40,118 bases of DNA from a virus: positions 1 through 40,118 of IMG/VR virus record IMGVR_UViG_3300031730_000013; one strand, written 5' to 3'. Positions 24,392-31,643 of this stretch are shown here, piece by piece (the stretch's first letter is position 1; each line of letters opens with the position of its first letter). Made by a program: the position numbers and the translations under genes. Under the pieces are notes generated by a model, which saw nothing but the letters and a program-made list of their open reading frames with translations, did no database searches and was not told the origin of the DNA.

Positions 24392-25440
24392 GCGATGGCC
24401 ATTTCAAGCGTTCGGCAAACATAGGCGACATCGTCTTCTGTCAGCGACGTATGGAACGGCAGGCCTAGCGAATGCTTGCGCAGGTCTTCCGTGATCGGCA
24501 GCGACGGCGCTGAACTGCGCCCGGCGAACTGTGGCAACTCGTCGATAAACGGTCGATACCATTGCTTGGTCGCAACGCCCCGCTCTTGCATGCACAGGCC
24601 GACGTATCCGGCGAGCCGGCTGGCGGGCAACTTGATGACCAGCAAGGATCCGGAATCATCGGGAGGTCGCTGCAGCGTCACCGGAATGCCTTCGAGGCCG
24701 CGGCGGTAGGCCCCGGAGACGATTCGCATGCGCGCCGTTGTCAAGATCCGGCGCGAGGCCGACAGCGATGCGAGCGCGACCGCGGCGTGATACTCGGACA
24801 TCTTGGCATTCGTACCGTAGTGACCGAAGGCGATGATCTCGCGGACGCGCTGAAGCAAGAGATCATTGGCGCCGCTGACCACGCCGCCCTCTCCTGCACC
24901 GATGGTCTTTGTGGCATGCAGGCTGAAGGTCGTCAGCACAAGCGGATGACGGGCTGCCTCTTGTTGCGGCAGGGCGCCGGCCGCATCGATCACGACCGGA
25001 ATGCCAGTGTCTTGTGCGAACTTGCACCAGGGGTCAGTCGGGACCGGCATTCCGAACGCGGCGACCGGCACGACAGCGCACTCTCGCACGGGTATGCCTT
25101 GCGCGATCTCAGGCGTTAGCTGCCAGGTGAGCGGATCGACATCGCATAGGATGGGTCTGAGGCCTGCATTCCACACGGCCTGCCCGGTGCCGACGAACGT
25201 CATCGCCGGGACCAGGACAGGGGCGCGAGGAGGCAGGTCAAGCGCGCGCAGGGCGGACTCGATGGCCAGCGTCCCGTTGCTGACTGCGACGGCACGATAT
25301 CCCAACGCGAACGCAAGCTCGGATTCCAACTCGCGCACCAGCGGACCGCCGTTGGTGTAGATCTTCGCGGCGTCTATGCGCAGCAGGTACGGGCGCAGCT
25401 CGTCCGCTGTCGGCATGTCGGGGACAAGAAGTTTGATCAC
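24388..25440 (-). CDS. DegT/DnrJ/EryC1-family sugar aminotransferase
   Basis: A 350-aa PLP enzyme. The PLP Lys178 is in TFSLHATKTIGAGEGG, the cofactor Asp152 in VIDAAGALP, and the N-terminal YTNGGPLVRELESELA and SNGTLAIESALRAL are family-typical. DegT-family enzymes (VioA, PglE, ArnB types) transfer an amino group from glutamate to a nucleotide-bound keto-sugar. No 4,6-dehydratase is in the window, so the keto-sugar would have to come from the host. The start overlaps the DUF2591 gene (ATGA). Confidence 0.85.
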   Translation of the reverse strand: MIKLLVPDMPTADELRPYLLRIDAAKIYTNGGPLVRELESELAFALGYRAVAVSNGTLAIESALRALDLPPRAPVLVPAMTFVGTGQAVWNAGLRPILCDVDPLTWQLTPEIAQGIPVRECAVVPVAAFGMPVPTDPWCKFAQDTGIPVVIDAAGALPQQEAARHPLVLTTFSLHATKTIGAGEGGVVSGANDLLLQRVREIIAFGHYGTNAKMSEYHAAVALASLSASRRILTTARMRIVSGAYRRGLEGIPVTLQRPPDDSGSLLVIKLPASRLAGYVGLCMQERGVATKQWYRPFIDELPQFAGRSSAPSLPITEDLRKHSLGLPFHTSLTEDDVAYVCRTLEMAIA

Positions 25441-25829
25441 AACTCGACCTCTTCGCCGAACTTGCTGGCGACGTAGGCGCGCATCGCGGCGATGAGCAGT
25501 GTTGGACCGAAAGCAGATGTCCGAGTTTCTCCATCGTCATTGAATGCGCCAGGTCCAACCTCTGCGGTCCAAAAGAATCCGCTACCGTCATCGGCAGGGT
25601 CTGACGGACCGGCAGACTTGTCGCATGAGGTGCCGATGCGCTCGCGCTCGATGATCTCGAAGCCATCATCCGCGTTGGTTGACGGTCGATAGGCATCACC
25701 GCAAACAAAAGGACCGCCGGCGGCATAGCAAGTCGATCTATCGGCGGTGACATGCCATTCCCAGCCCTGCGCATTCGCCACCGCTGCATCCAGCAGCGCG
25801 CCCTCGAGTTCGCTGACCTTGTACTTCAT
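25437..25829 (-). CDS. DUF2591 (NinX-like) phage protein
   Basis: 130 aa starting MKYKVSELEGALLDAAVANA and ending PTLLIAAMRAYVASKFGEEVEL, the characteristic ends of DUF2591 proteins, which occur in many phages (NinX-like). It usually sits in phage early or cargo regions. Here it separates the aminotransferase from the small upstream gene, with overlaps on both sides. Function unknown. Its presence shows that the sugar/acyl operon is embedded in true phage context. Confidence 0.85.
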   Translation of the reverse strand: MKYKVSELEGALLDAAVANAQGWEWHVTADRSTCYAAGGPFVCGDAYRPSTNADDGFEIIERERIGTSCDKSAGPSDPADDGSGFFWTAEVGPGAFNDDGETRTSAFGPTLLIAAMRAYVASKFGEEVEL

Positions 25830-26008
25830 GATTGGTTCTGCTCTCGATTGAATGCCGCAAGCGCCACATCCGATGTTTGATCTTGAATACGGCGCTGCTC
25901 CACCAGATCAAGTTCTTGGTCCGCAGACCGATTCGGCCATTCGCGCATGATCGCCTCAAGCACCGGATTCAGTCGCTTGAGCGGAGAAGGCGTCGGCAGC
26001 GAACTCAT
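25826..26008 (-). CDS. Small protein of unknown function (60 aa)
   Basis: ATG at 26008, just 4 nt after the Rieske stop, with a GGGTGAAGCG ribosome-binding region. The 60-aa product starts MSSLPTPSPLKRLNPVLEAI and is charged, with EWPNRSADQELDLVEQRRIQ. It overlaps DUF2591 by ATGA. The upstream open part of the same frame lies over the Rieske gene and is a shadow. No domain recognised. Confidence 0.45.
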   Translation of the reverse strand: MSSLPTPSPLKRLNPVLEAIMREWPNRSADQELDLVEQRRIQDQTSDVALAAFNREQNQS

Positions 26009-26012
26009 CGCT

Positions 26013-26903
26013 TCACCCGGCCGATCGATTCTCGAATTCCAAAGCCGCATGCGCCTCTCGGAATCTTTCGATGCGATCGTCCTTCGGGCCGAGGCGACCT
26101 CGACGGCCGCGCGGCACCAATGCGCAGATGGCAGCATCCTCGCGGAAGACGCGCTCGTTCGTGGCGGCGACAGTCGAGAAGAAATGGTTCAGCCGGGCCG
26201 GCGCGCTAGCCTGCACGAACAAGCGGCTGATGAAGTCCGTTCGGCCATCAGCCCGGGGCAGGTAGTGCTGCATCGAATAGGTCCAGCCGCGCGTCGTCGC
26301 GATGCAGGCGTACGGGAAGAGGTGAGCATGCGCGTAGTCGAAGGGCAGTCTGCTCTCGAACTGGCGGCCGATACGGTCCAGTTGGGCGCCCTTCATGGAC
26401 TCGAAGTATTCGACCGATGAGCCTTCGACGAACCTATCCAACATCGTGCGCGATAGGCCGAGCGTGGCCAGCGTTTCCGGGTGCACGTGCGCGACGTGCT
26501 CGTTGTCCAGCGCGTTCTCGACTGCGACGGTCCAATGGCAGTCCATGACGAAGCGCACTGCCGAGTGCGGCCGCAACGCGCCCAGGCTACCGCCGGTCGG
26601 GTCAACAGGATCGCGAACGCGGAACGCGTCCTCGCTGAAGAAGAGAAGCTCGCCGGCCCAATCCATCGAGAAGCGATTCACATCCTTGGCGCGCGCGCGC
26701 CTGCCGTGGTAGGCGCAGACCGGCGCTTGATTGCCCCGGCCATCCGAATAGATGCGCGCGCCGCGGTGCGGGCACAGGCCATCCCACACCACGACATCGT
26801 CGTCGAAGTTGGTCGCCACAACCTGGTCGCCGCGCCATGGAAGCGCAACGAAGTCGCCGGGGTTTGCGAGCTCGCTGCGGTGCGCGAGAAGATGCCAGGT
26901 CAC
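26013..26903 (-). CDS. Rieske non-heme iron oxygenase
   Basis: A 296-aa protein with both parts of a Rieske oxygenase alpha subunit. The [2Fe-2S] ligands are Cys44/His46 (LCPHRGAR) and Cys63/His66 (PVCAYHGRR). The mononuclear iron motif is ENALDNEHVAHVH (Asp133, His136, His141). Such enzymes hydroxylate or otherwise oxidise small molecules using electrons from a reductase, which is not present here and would have to come from the host. In this operon it could oxidise the acyl group or the sugar. The start overlaps the acyltransferase gene (ATGA). Confidence 0.85.
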   Translation of the reverse strand: MTWHLLAHRSELANPGDFVALPWRGDQVVATNFDDDVVVWDGLCPHRGARIYSDGRGNQAPVCAYHGRRARAKDVNRFSMDWAGELLFFSEDAFRVRDPVDPTGGSLGALRPHSAVRFVMDCHWTVAVENALDNEHVAHVHPETLATLGLSRTMLDRFVEGSSVEYFESMKGAQLDRIGRQFESRLPFDYAHAHLFPYACIATTRGWTYSMQHYLPRADGRTDFISRLFVQASAPARLNHFFSTVAATNERVFREDAAICALVPRGRRGRLGPKDDRIERFREAHAALEFENRSAG

Positions 26904-27664
26904 GCGATCGCCTTCGCCGGCACGCCGAACACCGTAGCGCCTTCCGGGACGTCACGACACACCACAGCGCCTGCCCCAATCGTTGCGCCATCGCCGATTC
27001 TGACCTTCGGCAGCACCTTGGCACCCACGCCAAGCGACACCCCGTCGCCGATGCGCACGCCGCCCGTCAGGCAGACGTAGCTGGCGAAAGTGCAGAAATC
27101 ACCGACAACGCAGTCGTGCCCGATGCTCGAGTACGTGTTGAGGATGACGTGTCGGCCGATCGTCGTGCGGTCCGAGACGAGCGTGACCGGGAAGAGCAGC
27201 GCGCCGTCGCCGATCTCGGCCTGGCCGATGATGCTGGTCGGGTCGATGTACTGCGCGAGCATCTTTCCGGCCAGGGAGTGGACGATCTTCGCCCGGGCGG
27301 CCGGGTCGGCGACCGCGACCATCACGCGGTCAGCTGCGCCGACGGCATCCGGCGCCAGCGCGCCGACGATGCCGCGCAGATCGAGGTCCGCCGCGGTGCC
27401 GGTCAGGAACGCGTCGTCGAGGAACCAGATCGGTGCCTCGGCGTTCCATCGCCGCATCCAGCTCGCCAGCTCGCGGCCCAGCGCGCCGGCGCCGGCGATC
27501 AGCGTGCGCGTGCCGATCCCCTCGCCGCGCATGCGCCCGAGCGCGCGGTACAAGGTGCTCGGTGCGATCCCCTCTTGGCGAGCGCTTTCGTTGGCGCCCT
27601 GGCCGCCCGACAGATGCCGGACCAGCGCCCGCTCGGTGGCCGAAGACATGCGACTGCTTTTCAT
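26900..27664 (-). CDS. NeuD/PglD-like sugar N-acyltransferase with N-terminal HTH
   Basis: The C-terminal ~200 residues are a NeuD/PglD-type acyltransferase: a Rossmann-like part (TRTLIAGAGALGRELASWMR) and then a left-handed beta-helix of hexapeptide repeats (IIGQAEIGDGALLFPVTLVS; IGHDCVVGDFCTFASYVCLT; GVRIGDGVSLGVGAKVLPKV). The His in SSIGHDC is the likely catalytic base. The first ~50 residues (RALVRHLSGGQGANESARQE, then GIAPSTLYRALGRM) form a helix-turn-helix not normal for this family. Starts at 27664, 27649 or a GTG at 27682 are possible. This is the first gene of the leftward operon and would acylate the aminotransferase product. Confidence 0.8.
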   Translation of the reverse strand: MKSSRMSSATERALVRHLSGGQGANESARQEGIAPSTLYRALGRMRGEGIGTRTLIAGAGALGRELASWMRRWNAEAPIWFLDDAFLTGTAADLDLRGIVGALAPDAVGAADRVMVAVADPAARAKIVHSLAGKMLAQYIDPTSIIGQAEIGDGALLFPVTLVSDRTTIGRHVILNTYSSIGHDCVVGDFCTFASYVCLTGGVRIGDGVSLGVGAKVLPKVRIGDGATIGAGAVVCRDVPEGATVFGVPAKAIA

Positions 27665-27712
27665 GGACGCGCAGTCTGACACGAGCAGTCGCGTCGCGCA
27701 ACCGCTTGCTTC

Positions 27713-27722
27713 ATAGCGCTAT
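27713..27722. promoter_or_regulatory. 10-bp palindrome and operator-like half-site in the divergent intergenic region
   Basis: The 154-bp region between the leftward acyltransferase gene and the rightward secreted-protein gene has a perfect palindrome, ATAGCGCTAT. At 27774-27781 it also has CAAGTGGT, the same 8-mer as each arm of the 2675-2697 palindrome. No clear sigma-70 promoter was found by eye. The region is where the promoters of both divergent operons should be. Confidence 0.4.
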
Positions 27723-27818
27723 CATGTAGGCAGCACCAGTTTCGGGCTTGCGCTGTGCTGGTTCCGTGCTACGCAAGTGGTCTAATCTTGCTGCCAAACG
27801 CGGCCGAAAGTCTCCAAA

Positions 27819-28517
27819 GTGCAACTTCTGAGAACCGCCCTGCTCGCCGCATTCATTCTTGAGGCGGTACCGGCCGTCGCCGAGACATGCCCCGCGACGC
27901 CGACATGCGACCCGCGCACGGAACCCGACCGCAGCAAGTGCGGCCCCGAGCTCGGCGGCAAGAGCCTGACGCCGGCCGGTAGTTGGCGCGCCTACTGGTG
28001 GCGCATCAGCGGAGATTCCGGGCAGCCGCTGTGGTGCAGCTACCTTTTCACATGCCTGGAAAAGTTCTGCACCGTCAAACCGGACACCGCGCTTGCGATC
28101 ATGGATACGGTCCTAAGCGCGCCGACTATCGCGCAGGGCCTCGTCGCGGCGAACACCGCATTCGCGATCAAGCCGGCGGCCGGATCTCAAGATGAGTACG
28201 ACTACCTCAACCTAAGGTACATCGGCTGCCTGGCGCTGGATGCGGCCCCGCCGGCGACCGCTTGGGCGCCCGGGCATGTCTCGCCATGCAAGGCGCCGAT
28301 TCCGCCATCGACGGCCATCTACACTGCGACCGGCGGGTCGATCTACACCGTCGTCAACGGCAAGATCGGCGCGCCGACCGGACGCCGGGCGACCGCTGGA
28401 GCAGCATGCATTTGTTCGGCCGTCGACATCGTGAACAGCACCGGCGGCGTGACCAGCCACTACTGCCCGCTCTCTGCTGGACCGCCGAACGAAGTCACCC
28501 AAGTCAAGAAGCAGTAG
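27819..28517 (+). CDS. Secreted protein of unknown function (232 aa)
   Basis: GTG start. A typical Sec signal peptide (residues 1-~21, LLRTALLAAFILEAVPAVAE) is followed by a Cys-rich mature protein (CPATPTCDPRTEPDRSKCGP; WCSYLFTCLEKFC; CICSAV; HYCPL), so disulfides in the periplasm are likely. It is the first gene of the rightward operon after the divergent region. I do not recognise the family. A periplasmic or cell-surface role during infection is possible; lysis is an alternative, given the membrane-protein genes downstream. Confidence 0.65.
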   Translation: MQLLRTALLAAFILEAVPAVAETCPATPTCDPRTEPDRSKCGPELGGKSLTPAGSWRAYWWRISGDSGQPLWCSYLFTCLEKFCTVKPDTALAIMDTVLSAPTIAQGLVAANTAFAIKPAAGSQDEYDYLNLRYIGCLALDAAPPATAWAPGHVSPCKAPIPPSTAIYTATGGSIYTVVNGKIGAPTGRRATAGAACICSAVDIVNSTGGVTSHYCPLSAGPPNEVTQVKKQ

Positions 28518-28523
28518 GAAATC

Positions 28524-28961
28524 ATGTCGGACATCCATCTACACTTCGAAAAGGAAGTGCATCTGCATTTCCACATCCCGGGCGCCATCCAATTCCTGGA
28601 AGCCCAATTCTCAGACCTGAAGGATCTCATCATGGCCACCAAGGAAGAACTCGCCGCGCAATTGACCGACATCCAAGCGACCGAGGATGCGGAAGCGACT
28701 TCGCTCGCCACACTGGCAGAGAGCTCGCAGACCGTCGCGACCGACATCGCACTGCTGCTCGACAAGATCAGCAACACGCCGGCCGGCGTCGCCACGCAAG
28801 CCGATCTCGACGCATGGGCTGCCGCGCTCACCTCGCTGAAGTCCAAGCAGGGTGCGAACGCCTCGGCCATTGCCGCGGCTCTCGCGACGCTTCAGGCCGC
28901 GGACGCCTCGGCGAATCCGCCGCCACCCGCGCCCAGTCCGGAACCGACCCCGGCGCCCTAA
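28524..28961 (+). CDS. Helical small protein with His-rich N-terminus (145 aa)
   Basis: The N-terminus MSDIHLHFEKEVHLHFHIPG repeats His-Phe units. The middle is Ala/Thr/Glu-rich and helical, and the C-terminus is a Pro-rich tail (PPPPAPSPEPTPAP). An internal ATG at 28632 (MATKEELAAQLTDIQATEDA) has its own reasonable context and may give a shorter form. It starts 6 nt after the secreted-protein gene. No family recognised. Confidence 0.55.
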   Translation: MSDIHLHFEKEVHLHFHIPGAIQFLEAQFSDLKDLIMATKEELAAQLTDIQATEDAEATSLATLAESSQTVATDIALLLDKISNTPAGVATQADLDAWAAALTSLKSKQGANASAIAAALATLQAADASANPPPPAPSPEPTPAP

Positions 28962-28977
28962 CCGGGCATGAGCCAAA

Positions 28978-29262
28978 GTGGCGATCGATCTCGGCAAGGC
29001 TGAGCTCGAGCATGAGAACGAGCGGCTTCGTGAGTCGCTCGCTTCCATGATCTCCCGCCACGCGTCGCTTGTCGAAAGCCTCGGGCTTTGCTGCATGCCG
29101 AAGGGCGACTATCTCGCCGCTCAGACGCACATTGCCGAGGCCATCTCATCGCTGAAGGCGGTAGACCTCGCCGTTCACGCCCGCTGGCCAAAGATCGAAA
29201 CTCATTGGCCGCTGACGCCGTTCGATCGACAGCGCGCCGAAGAGAATTGGGCTCCCGCGTGA
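28978..29262 (+). CDS. Small phage protein, coiled coil (94 aa)
   Basis: GTG start, 16 nt after the previous gene. The first part is a coiled coil (LEHENERLRESLASMISRHASL), followed by CCMPKGDYLAAQTHIAEAI and a Trp-containing end. It looks like a normal phage small gene. Function unknown. Confidence 0.5.
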   Translation: MAIDLGKAELEHENERLRESLASMISRHASLVESLGLCCMPKGDYLAAQTHIAEAISSLKAVDLAVHARWPKIETHWPLTPFDRQRAEENWAPA

Positions 29263-29266
29263 TGCC

Positions 29267-29539
29267 ATGTCGATCCCGATTCAACCTCGCTTCTGGTCAT
29301 CCGCCAACGAGCACAGGACAGTCGCGAGGCATCGAGGGGCGCAGCTTGATCTGGCGGTAGACGTCGGTGTGCCCGGGCTGCCGGAGCACACGGCCGAAGT
29401 GGACTTCTTCGGGGCGCGCGGCGAGTTGCGCGAGCTGTCGCAGGGGAAGCGTGAAATGACCCGCGCAGAATGCAGCGCCGTGATGGCGCTGCTGGAGCGA
29501 ATGGCTGCCGCGGCCCGCGCGGCGTTCGGACTGGAGTGA
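29267..29539 (+). CDS. Small phage protein (90 aa)
   Basis: ATG at 29267, 4 nt after the previous stop. The 90-aa product starts MSIPIQPRFWSSANEHRTVA, with a helical C-terminal part (ECSAVMALLERMAAAARAAF). No signal peptide or domain recognised. It belongs to the rightward 27.8-30.8 kb operon. Confidence 0.45.
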   Translation: MSIPIQPRFWSSANEHRTVARHRGAQLDLAVDVGVPGLPEHTAEVDFFGARGELRELSQGKREMTRAECSAVMALLERMAAAARAAFGLE

Positions 29540-29542
29540 GCG

Positions 29543-29698
29543 ATGGATCTGCTGCACGTGATCGTAGGCGCCGCAGGCGGCGCTGCCGCGATGGCCGGAT
29601 GGGCTGCGTGGCGTCTCAAGGGTTCCTCGGACTGGACAGGTTCCCTTGCTCGAATCTTCGGCGGCGGCGGCCCCACTCCCATCGTCCCCGACAAGTGA
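29543..29698 (+). CDS. Single-TM small membrane protein (51 aa)
   Basis: A short gene that starts ATG 3 nt after the previous stop and has a clear membrane helix (LLHVIVGAAGGAAAMAGWAAW) and a Gly/Pro-rich C-terminus (GGGGPTPIVPDK). It is too short for many gene finders. It is the first of four consecutive membrane-protein genes, so it may be a small holin-like or accessory lysis protein. Confidence 0.55.
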   Translation: MDLLHVIVGAAGGAAAMAGWAAWRLKGSSDWTGSLARIFGGGGPTPIVPDK

Positions 29699-30090
29699 GA
29701 CTGCCGGCCTATCTATTGGTGCTGATGGTTACCAGGCACAACATCTGGGGGCTTGTCGCGGCCGACGAACAGGCCCGCGTCTGGAACATGCTCGGCGCCA
29801 CATCGATGATCGGCCTGCTGGCCGTCGTGTGGGCGCGTTGTTTCAGCGCAGCGCCGGCAGCCGTGACCGCGGTTTGCGCGTGGTGGGCTTACGAAGAAAT
29901 GCTTGTCGCCGGGTGTTCTGCCTGGCACCTTGCGGACCCGTGGGTCTTGGGCCCGGGCCAAGAGCTTTGCAGCTCGCGCCTCGGGTTCCGACTCGGAATG
30001 TTCAGCCTCGTTGCGATCGGCTTCCTCGCTGCAGCACTTCTCGATGAACTCAAGCGCCATAGAGCGCCCAACAACCTCACCGGAAAGTGA
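29695..30090 (+). CDS. Membrane protein, 3 TM (131 aa), candidate holin
   Basis: GTG start overlapping the upstream stop (GTGA). Likely membrane helices are an N-terminal one near RLPAYLLVLMV, another near MIGLLAVVWARCFSAAPAA, and one near LGMFSLVAIGFLAAALLDEL. The end is charged (KRHRAPNNLTGK). It fits a small phage membrane protein of holin size and topology, but no holin motif is decisive. Confidence 0.55.
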   Translation: MRLPAYLLVLMVTRHNIWGLVAADEQARVWNMLGATSMIGLLAVVWARCFSAAPAAVTAVCAWWAYEEMLVAGCSAWHLADPWVLGPGQELCSSRLGFRLGMFSLVAIGFLAAALLDELKRHRAPNNLTGK

Positions 30091-30097
30091 TCATGCA

Positions 30098-30499
30098 GTG
30101 TCCGCCGAGCTGAGCATTGCCTCGACCTGCGCTGTTGCGAGCGCCGTTTGTGTACCCATCCTGTCCAGTTACGGAATTGACCTTCCGAGTGGGATTTGCG
30201 GAGCCGTAGGGGTCATCATCGTGCAGACCTTCATCCCCCGCGAGGAAACTCCGGTGTCGTACAAGCGGCTCGCGGCAGTGACATTCGCCAGCGTGCTCAC
30301 CGCATCTCTGGTGGCGCCGATCGCGGCGCAAGCAATGTCCGCGACCGCACCGACATGGATTACTGCGGCGCAGATAAGGGGGATCACCGCGGCCATCGTC
30401 GGTGGGTTTGCCCAGCCCATCGTCATCTGGTTCAAGCGGGTCGGCCTGCCGCTTCTCGGCGCCCGAGTGAAGGCATTCTTCGGGGCTAAGGATGCGTGA
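30098..30499 (+). CDS. Membrane protein (133 aa), candidate holin
   Basis: GTG start (MSAELSIASTCAVASAVCVP), 7 nt after the previous stop. Membrane segments are near the N-terminus, around GICGAVGVIIVQTF, LTASLVAPIAAQAM and ITAAIVGGFAQPIVIWF. The C-terminal end is positive (RVGLPLLGARVKAFFGAK). The size, topology and place in a run of membrane genes suggest a lysis or membrane role. Confidence 0.55.
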   Translation: MSAELSIASTCAVASAVCVPILSSYGIDLPSGICGAVGVIIVQTFIPREETPVSYKRLAAVTFASVLTASLVAPIAAQAMSATAPTWITAAQIRGITAAIVGGFAQPIVIWFKRVGLPLLGARVKAFFGAKDA

Positions 30500-30827
30500 A
30501 ATGGAACTGCACGAACTCATCAATCTGGTCGCCTGCTTGATCTTCCTGGGGTGGCTGCTGCTGATCGCCGAGCGCATGCCGAGCAGGGGTCATCTGCTCG
30601 CTCAGGTCGTCACGGTATGGCTTGCCGTTATGGCTGGGTGGCAGGCCATTGGCCCCTTCTTCCAGGCGATGGACCAAGTCACGTGGAGTACTGCGCTGTT
30701 CCACGGCATGGCGGCCTTCGCGTCGCTGCTCTGCCGCCGGCAGATCGTCTCCTTCCTCGACATCTGCTTCCCACCGAAGTCGCGGCCCGCGCGGCGCGCC
30801 ATCGATCCCAAGGGGCGCAGCGCATGA
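30492..30827 (+). CDS. Membrane protein, 3 TM (111 aa)
   Basis: ATG at 30492 overlaps the previous stop; ATG at 30501 is an alternative. Membrane helices include LINLVACLIFLGWLLLIAER, HLLAQVVTVWLAVMAGWQAI and FHGMAAFASLLC. The C-terminus is basic (RPARRAIDPKGRSA). It is the last of the membrane-protein series; no endolysin follows in the window. Confidence 0.55.
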   Translation: MREMELHELINLVACLIFLGWLLLIAERMPSRGHLLAQVVTVWLAVMAGWQAIGPFFQAMDQVTWSTALFHGMAAFASLLCRRQIVSFLDICFPPKSRPARRAIDPKGRSA

Positions 30828-30840
30828 AGTTCCCGGTGCC

Positions 30841-31326
30841 GTGAAGGTGTGGCTCAGCAAGCATGCCCTGCGCGACGGCACCGTCAAGCAGGCGGAAGCT
30901 GAGCCCGCCAGCGGCGAATGCATTGCCGTCCGCGTCGACGGGCGCCTGAGAGACTACTTCTCTCGCGAGTGGCACCCGACCCGCGAGGAGGCCATAGCCA
31001 GAGCGCAGGAGATGCGTGACGCGAAGGTGCGCAACCTCCTGCGTCTGGTCGCCCGGCTTGAGGCGATGTTGACGCGATACCAGACCATCAGCGCGCCTCC
31101 GCGACGAGTCTTGACCACAAGGGCGCCCGCACGAGAAGGCCTTCCTTGGCTGCGACGACTGCGAGCTCACCGCGCGATCCGACGTCGAGCACGCGGCAGA
31201 TGCGCTGTACCTGCCCTTGAACCCAGCGTCTCGGCAAGCCCAACCGCTCGCCGATCTCGCGGTCGCGCAGGCCGCTGCAGACCATGCGCACGATGGCGCG
31301 TTGCTTGGGAGAGAGCGAGGTCATAG
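30841..31326 (+). CDS. Conserved phage small protein; C-terminal half probably not native
   Basis: GTG start. The first ~80 residues (KVWLSKHALRDGTVKQAEAE; YFSREWHPTREEAIARAQEM; RNLLRLVARLEAML) match a common phage family that normally ends near this point. The frame stays open to 31326, but that part lies antisense over the LuxR-type gene at 31088-31324 and is Arg-rich shadow-like sequence. The reading may have lost its native stop by junction with the leftward block. Function unknown. Confidence 0.5.
   Translation: MKVWLSKHALRDGTVKQAEAEPASGECIAVRVDGRLRDYFSREWHPTREEAIARAQEMRDAKVRNLLRLVARLEAMLTRYQTISAPPRRVLTTRAPAREGLPWLRRLRAHRAIRRRARGRCAVPALEPSVSASPTARRSRGRAGRCRPCARWRVAWERARS
31088..31324 (-). 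CDS. Single-domain LuxR/GerE-type HTH regulator, second copy
   Basis: 78 aa: LSPKQRAIVRMVCSGLRDRE, IGERLGLPRRWVQGQVQRIC, RVLDVGSRGELAVVAAKEGL. About 60% identical to the LuxR-type protein at 24146-24391, including the C-terminal VAAKEGLLVRAP that goes beyond the HTH. It is the last gene of the leftward region before the convergent rightward operon. The two paralogues could bind similar sites, such as the CAAGTGGT-type palindrome. Confidence 0.75.
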   Translation of the reverse strand: MTSLSPKQRAIVRMVCSGLRDREIGERLGLPRRWVQGQVQRICRVLDVGSRGELAVVAAKEGLLVRAPLWSRLVAEAR

Positions 31327-31349
31327 TTCGGCCTCGGCGCGCTTGAGCA

Positions 31350-31637
31350 TCATCCGCCCCAATGCGCCCGCCCAAGCGGCGATGCCATCTCTGCCTGCAC
31401 TGCGCGCCACATGCGTTCGAGGCCGGTGCTTGGAAGCCAGACCTCACCATCGCGGATGACGTGCCACAGGCGCACGTCTCGGCCATGCGGCTTGAGGACG
31501 CAGTCAAAGCGGTAGCCGTTGATGCGCAGGACGAATTCGCCTGGCTCTCGCATGTCGTCGCGCAGCCCGGGCGCCTGCCGTGAGGCGATGTCGACCTCTT
31601 CACGAGTCGGCCAGTGCGATGACGCTTCGTTGAGCAT
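31350..31637 (-). CDS. Small phage protein (95 aa)
   Basis: ATG 31637 (MLNEASSHWPTREEVDIASR); no strong Shine-Dalgarno is seen, so a later start such as MREPGEF is possible. The middle reads FVLRINGYRFDCVLKPHGRD, a beta-hairpin-like segment. No domain recognised. It lies just outside the left boundary of the cassette array and 25 nt before the LuxR-type gene. Confidence 0.45.
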   Translation of the reverse strand: MLNEASSHWPTREEVDIASRQAPGLRDDMREPGEFVLRINGYRFDCVLKPHGRDVRLWHVIRDGEVWLPSTGLERMWRAVQAEMASPLGRAHWGG

Positions 31638-31643
31638 GAATCG

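Noticed and set aside
30841-31326. The C-terminal 80 residues of the 161-aa rightward frame as genuine protein
   Set aside because: They lie wholly antisense to the LuxR-type gene and are Arg-rich without pattern; only the first ~80 residues match a family.
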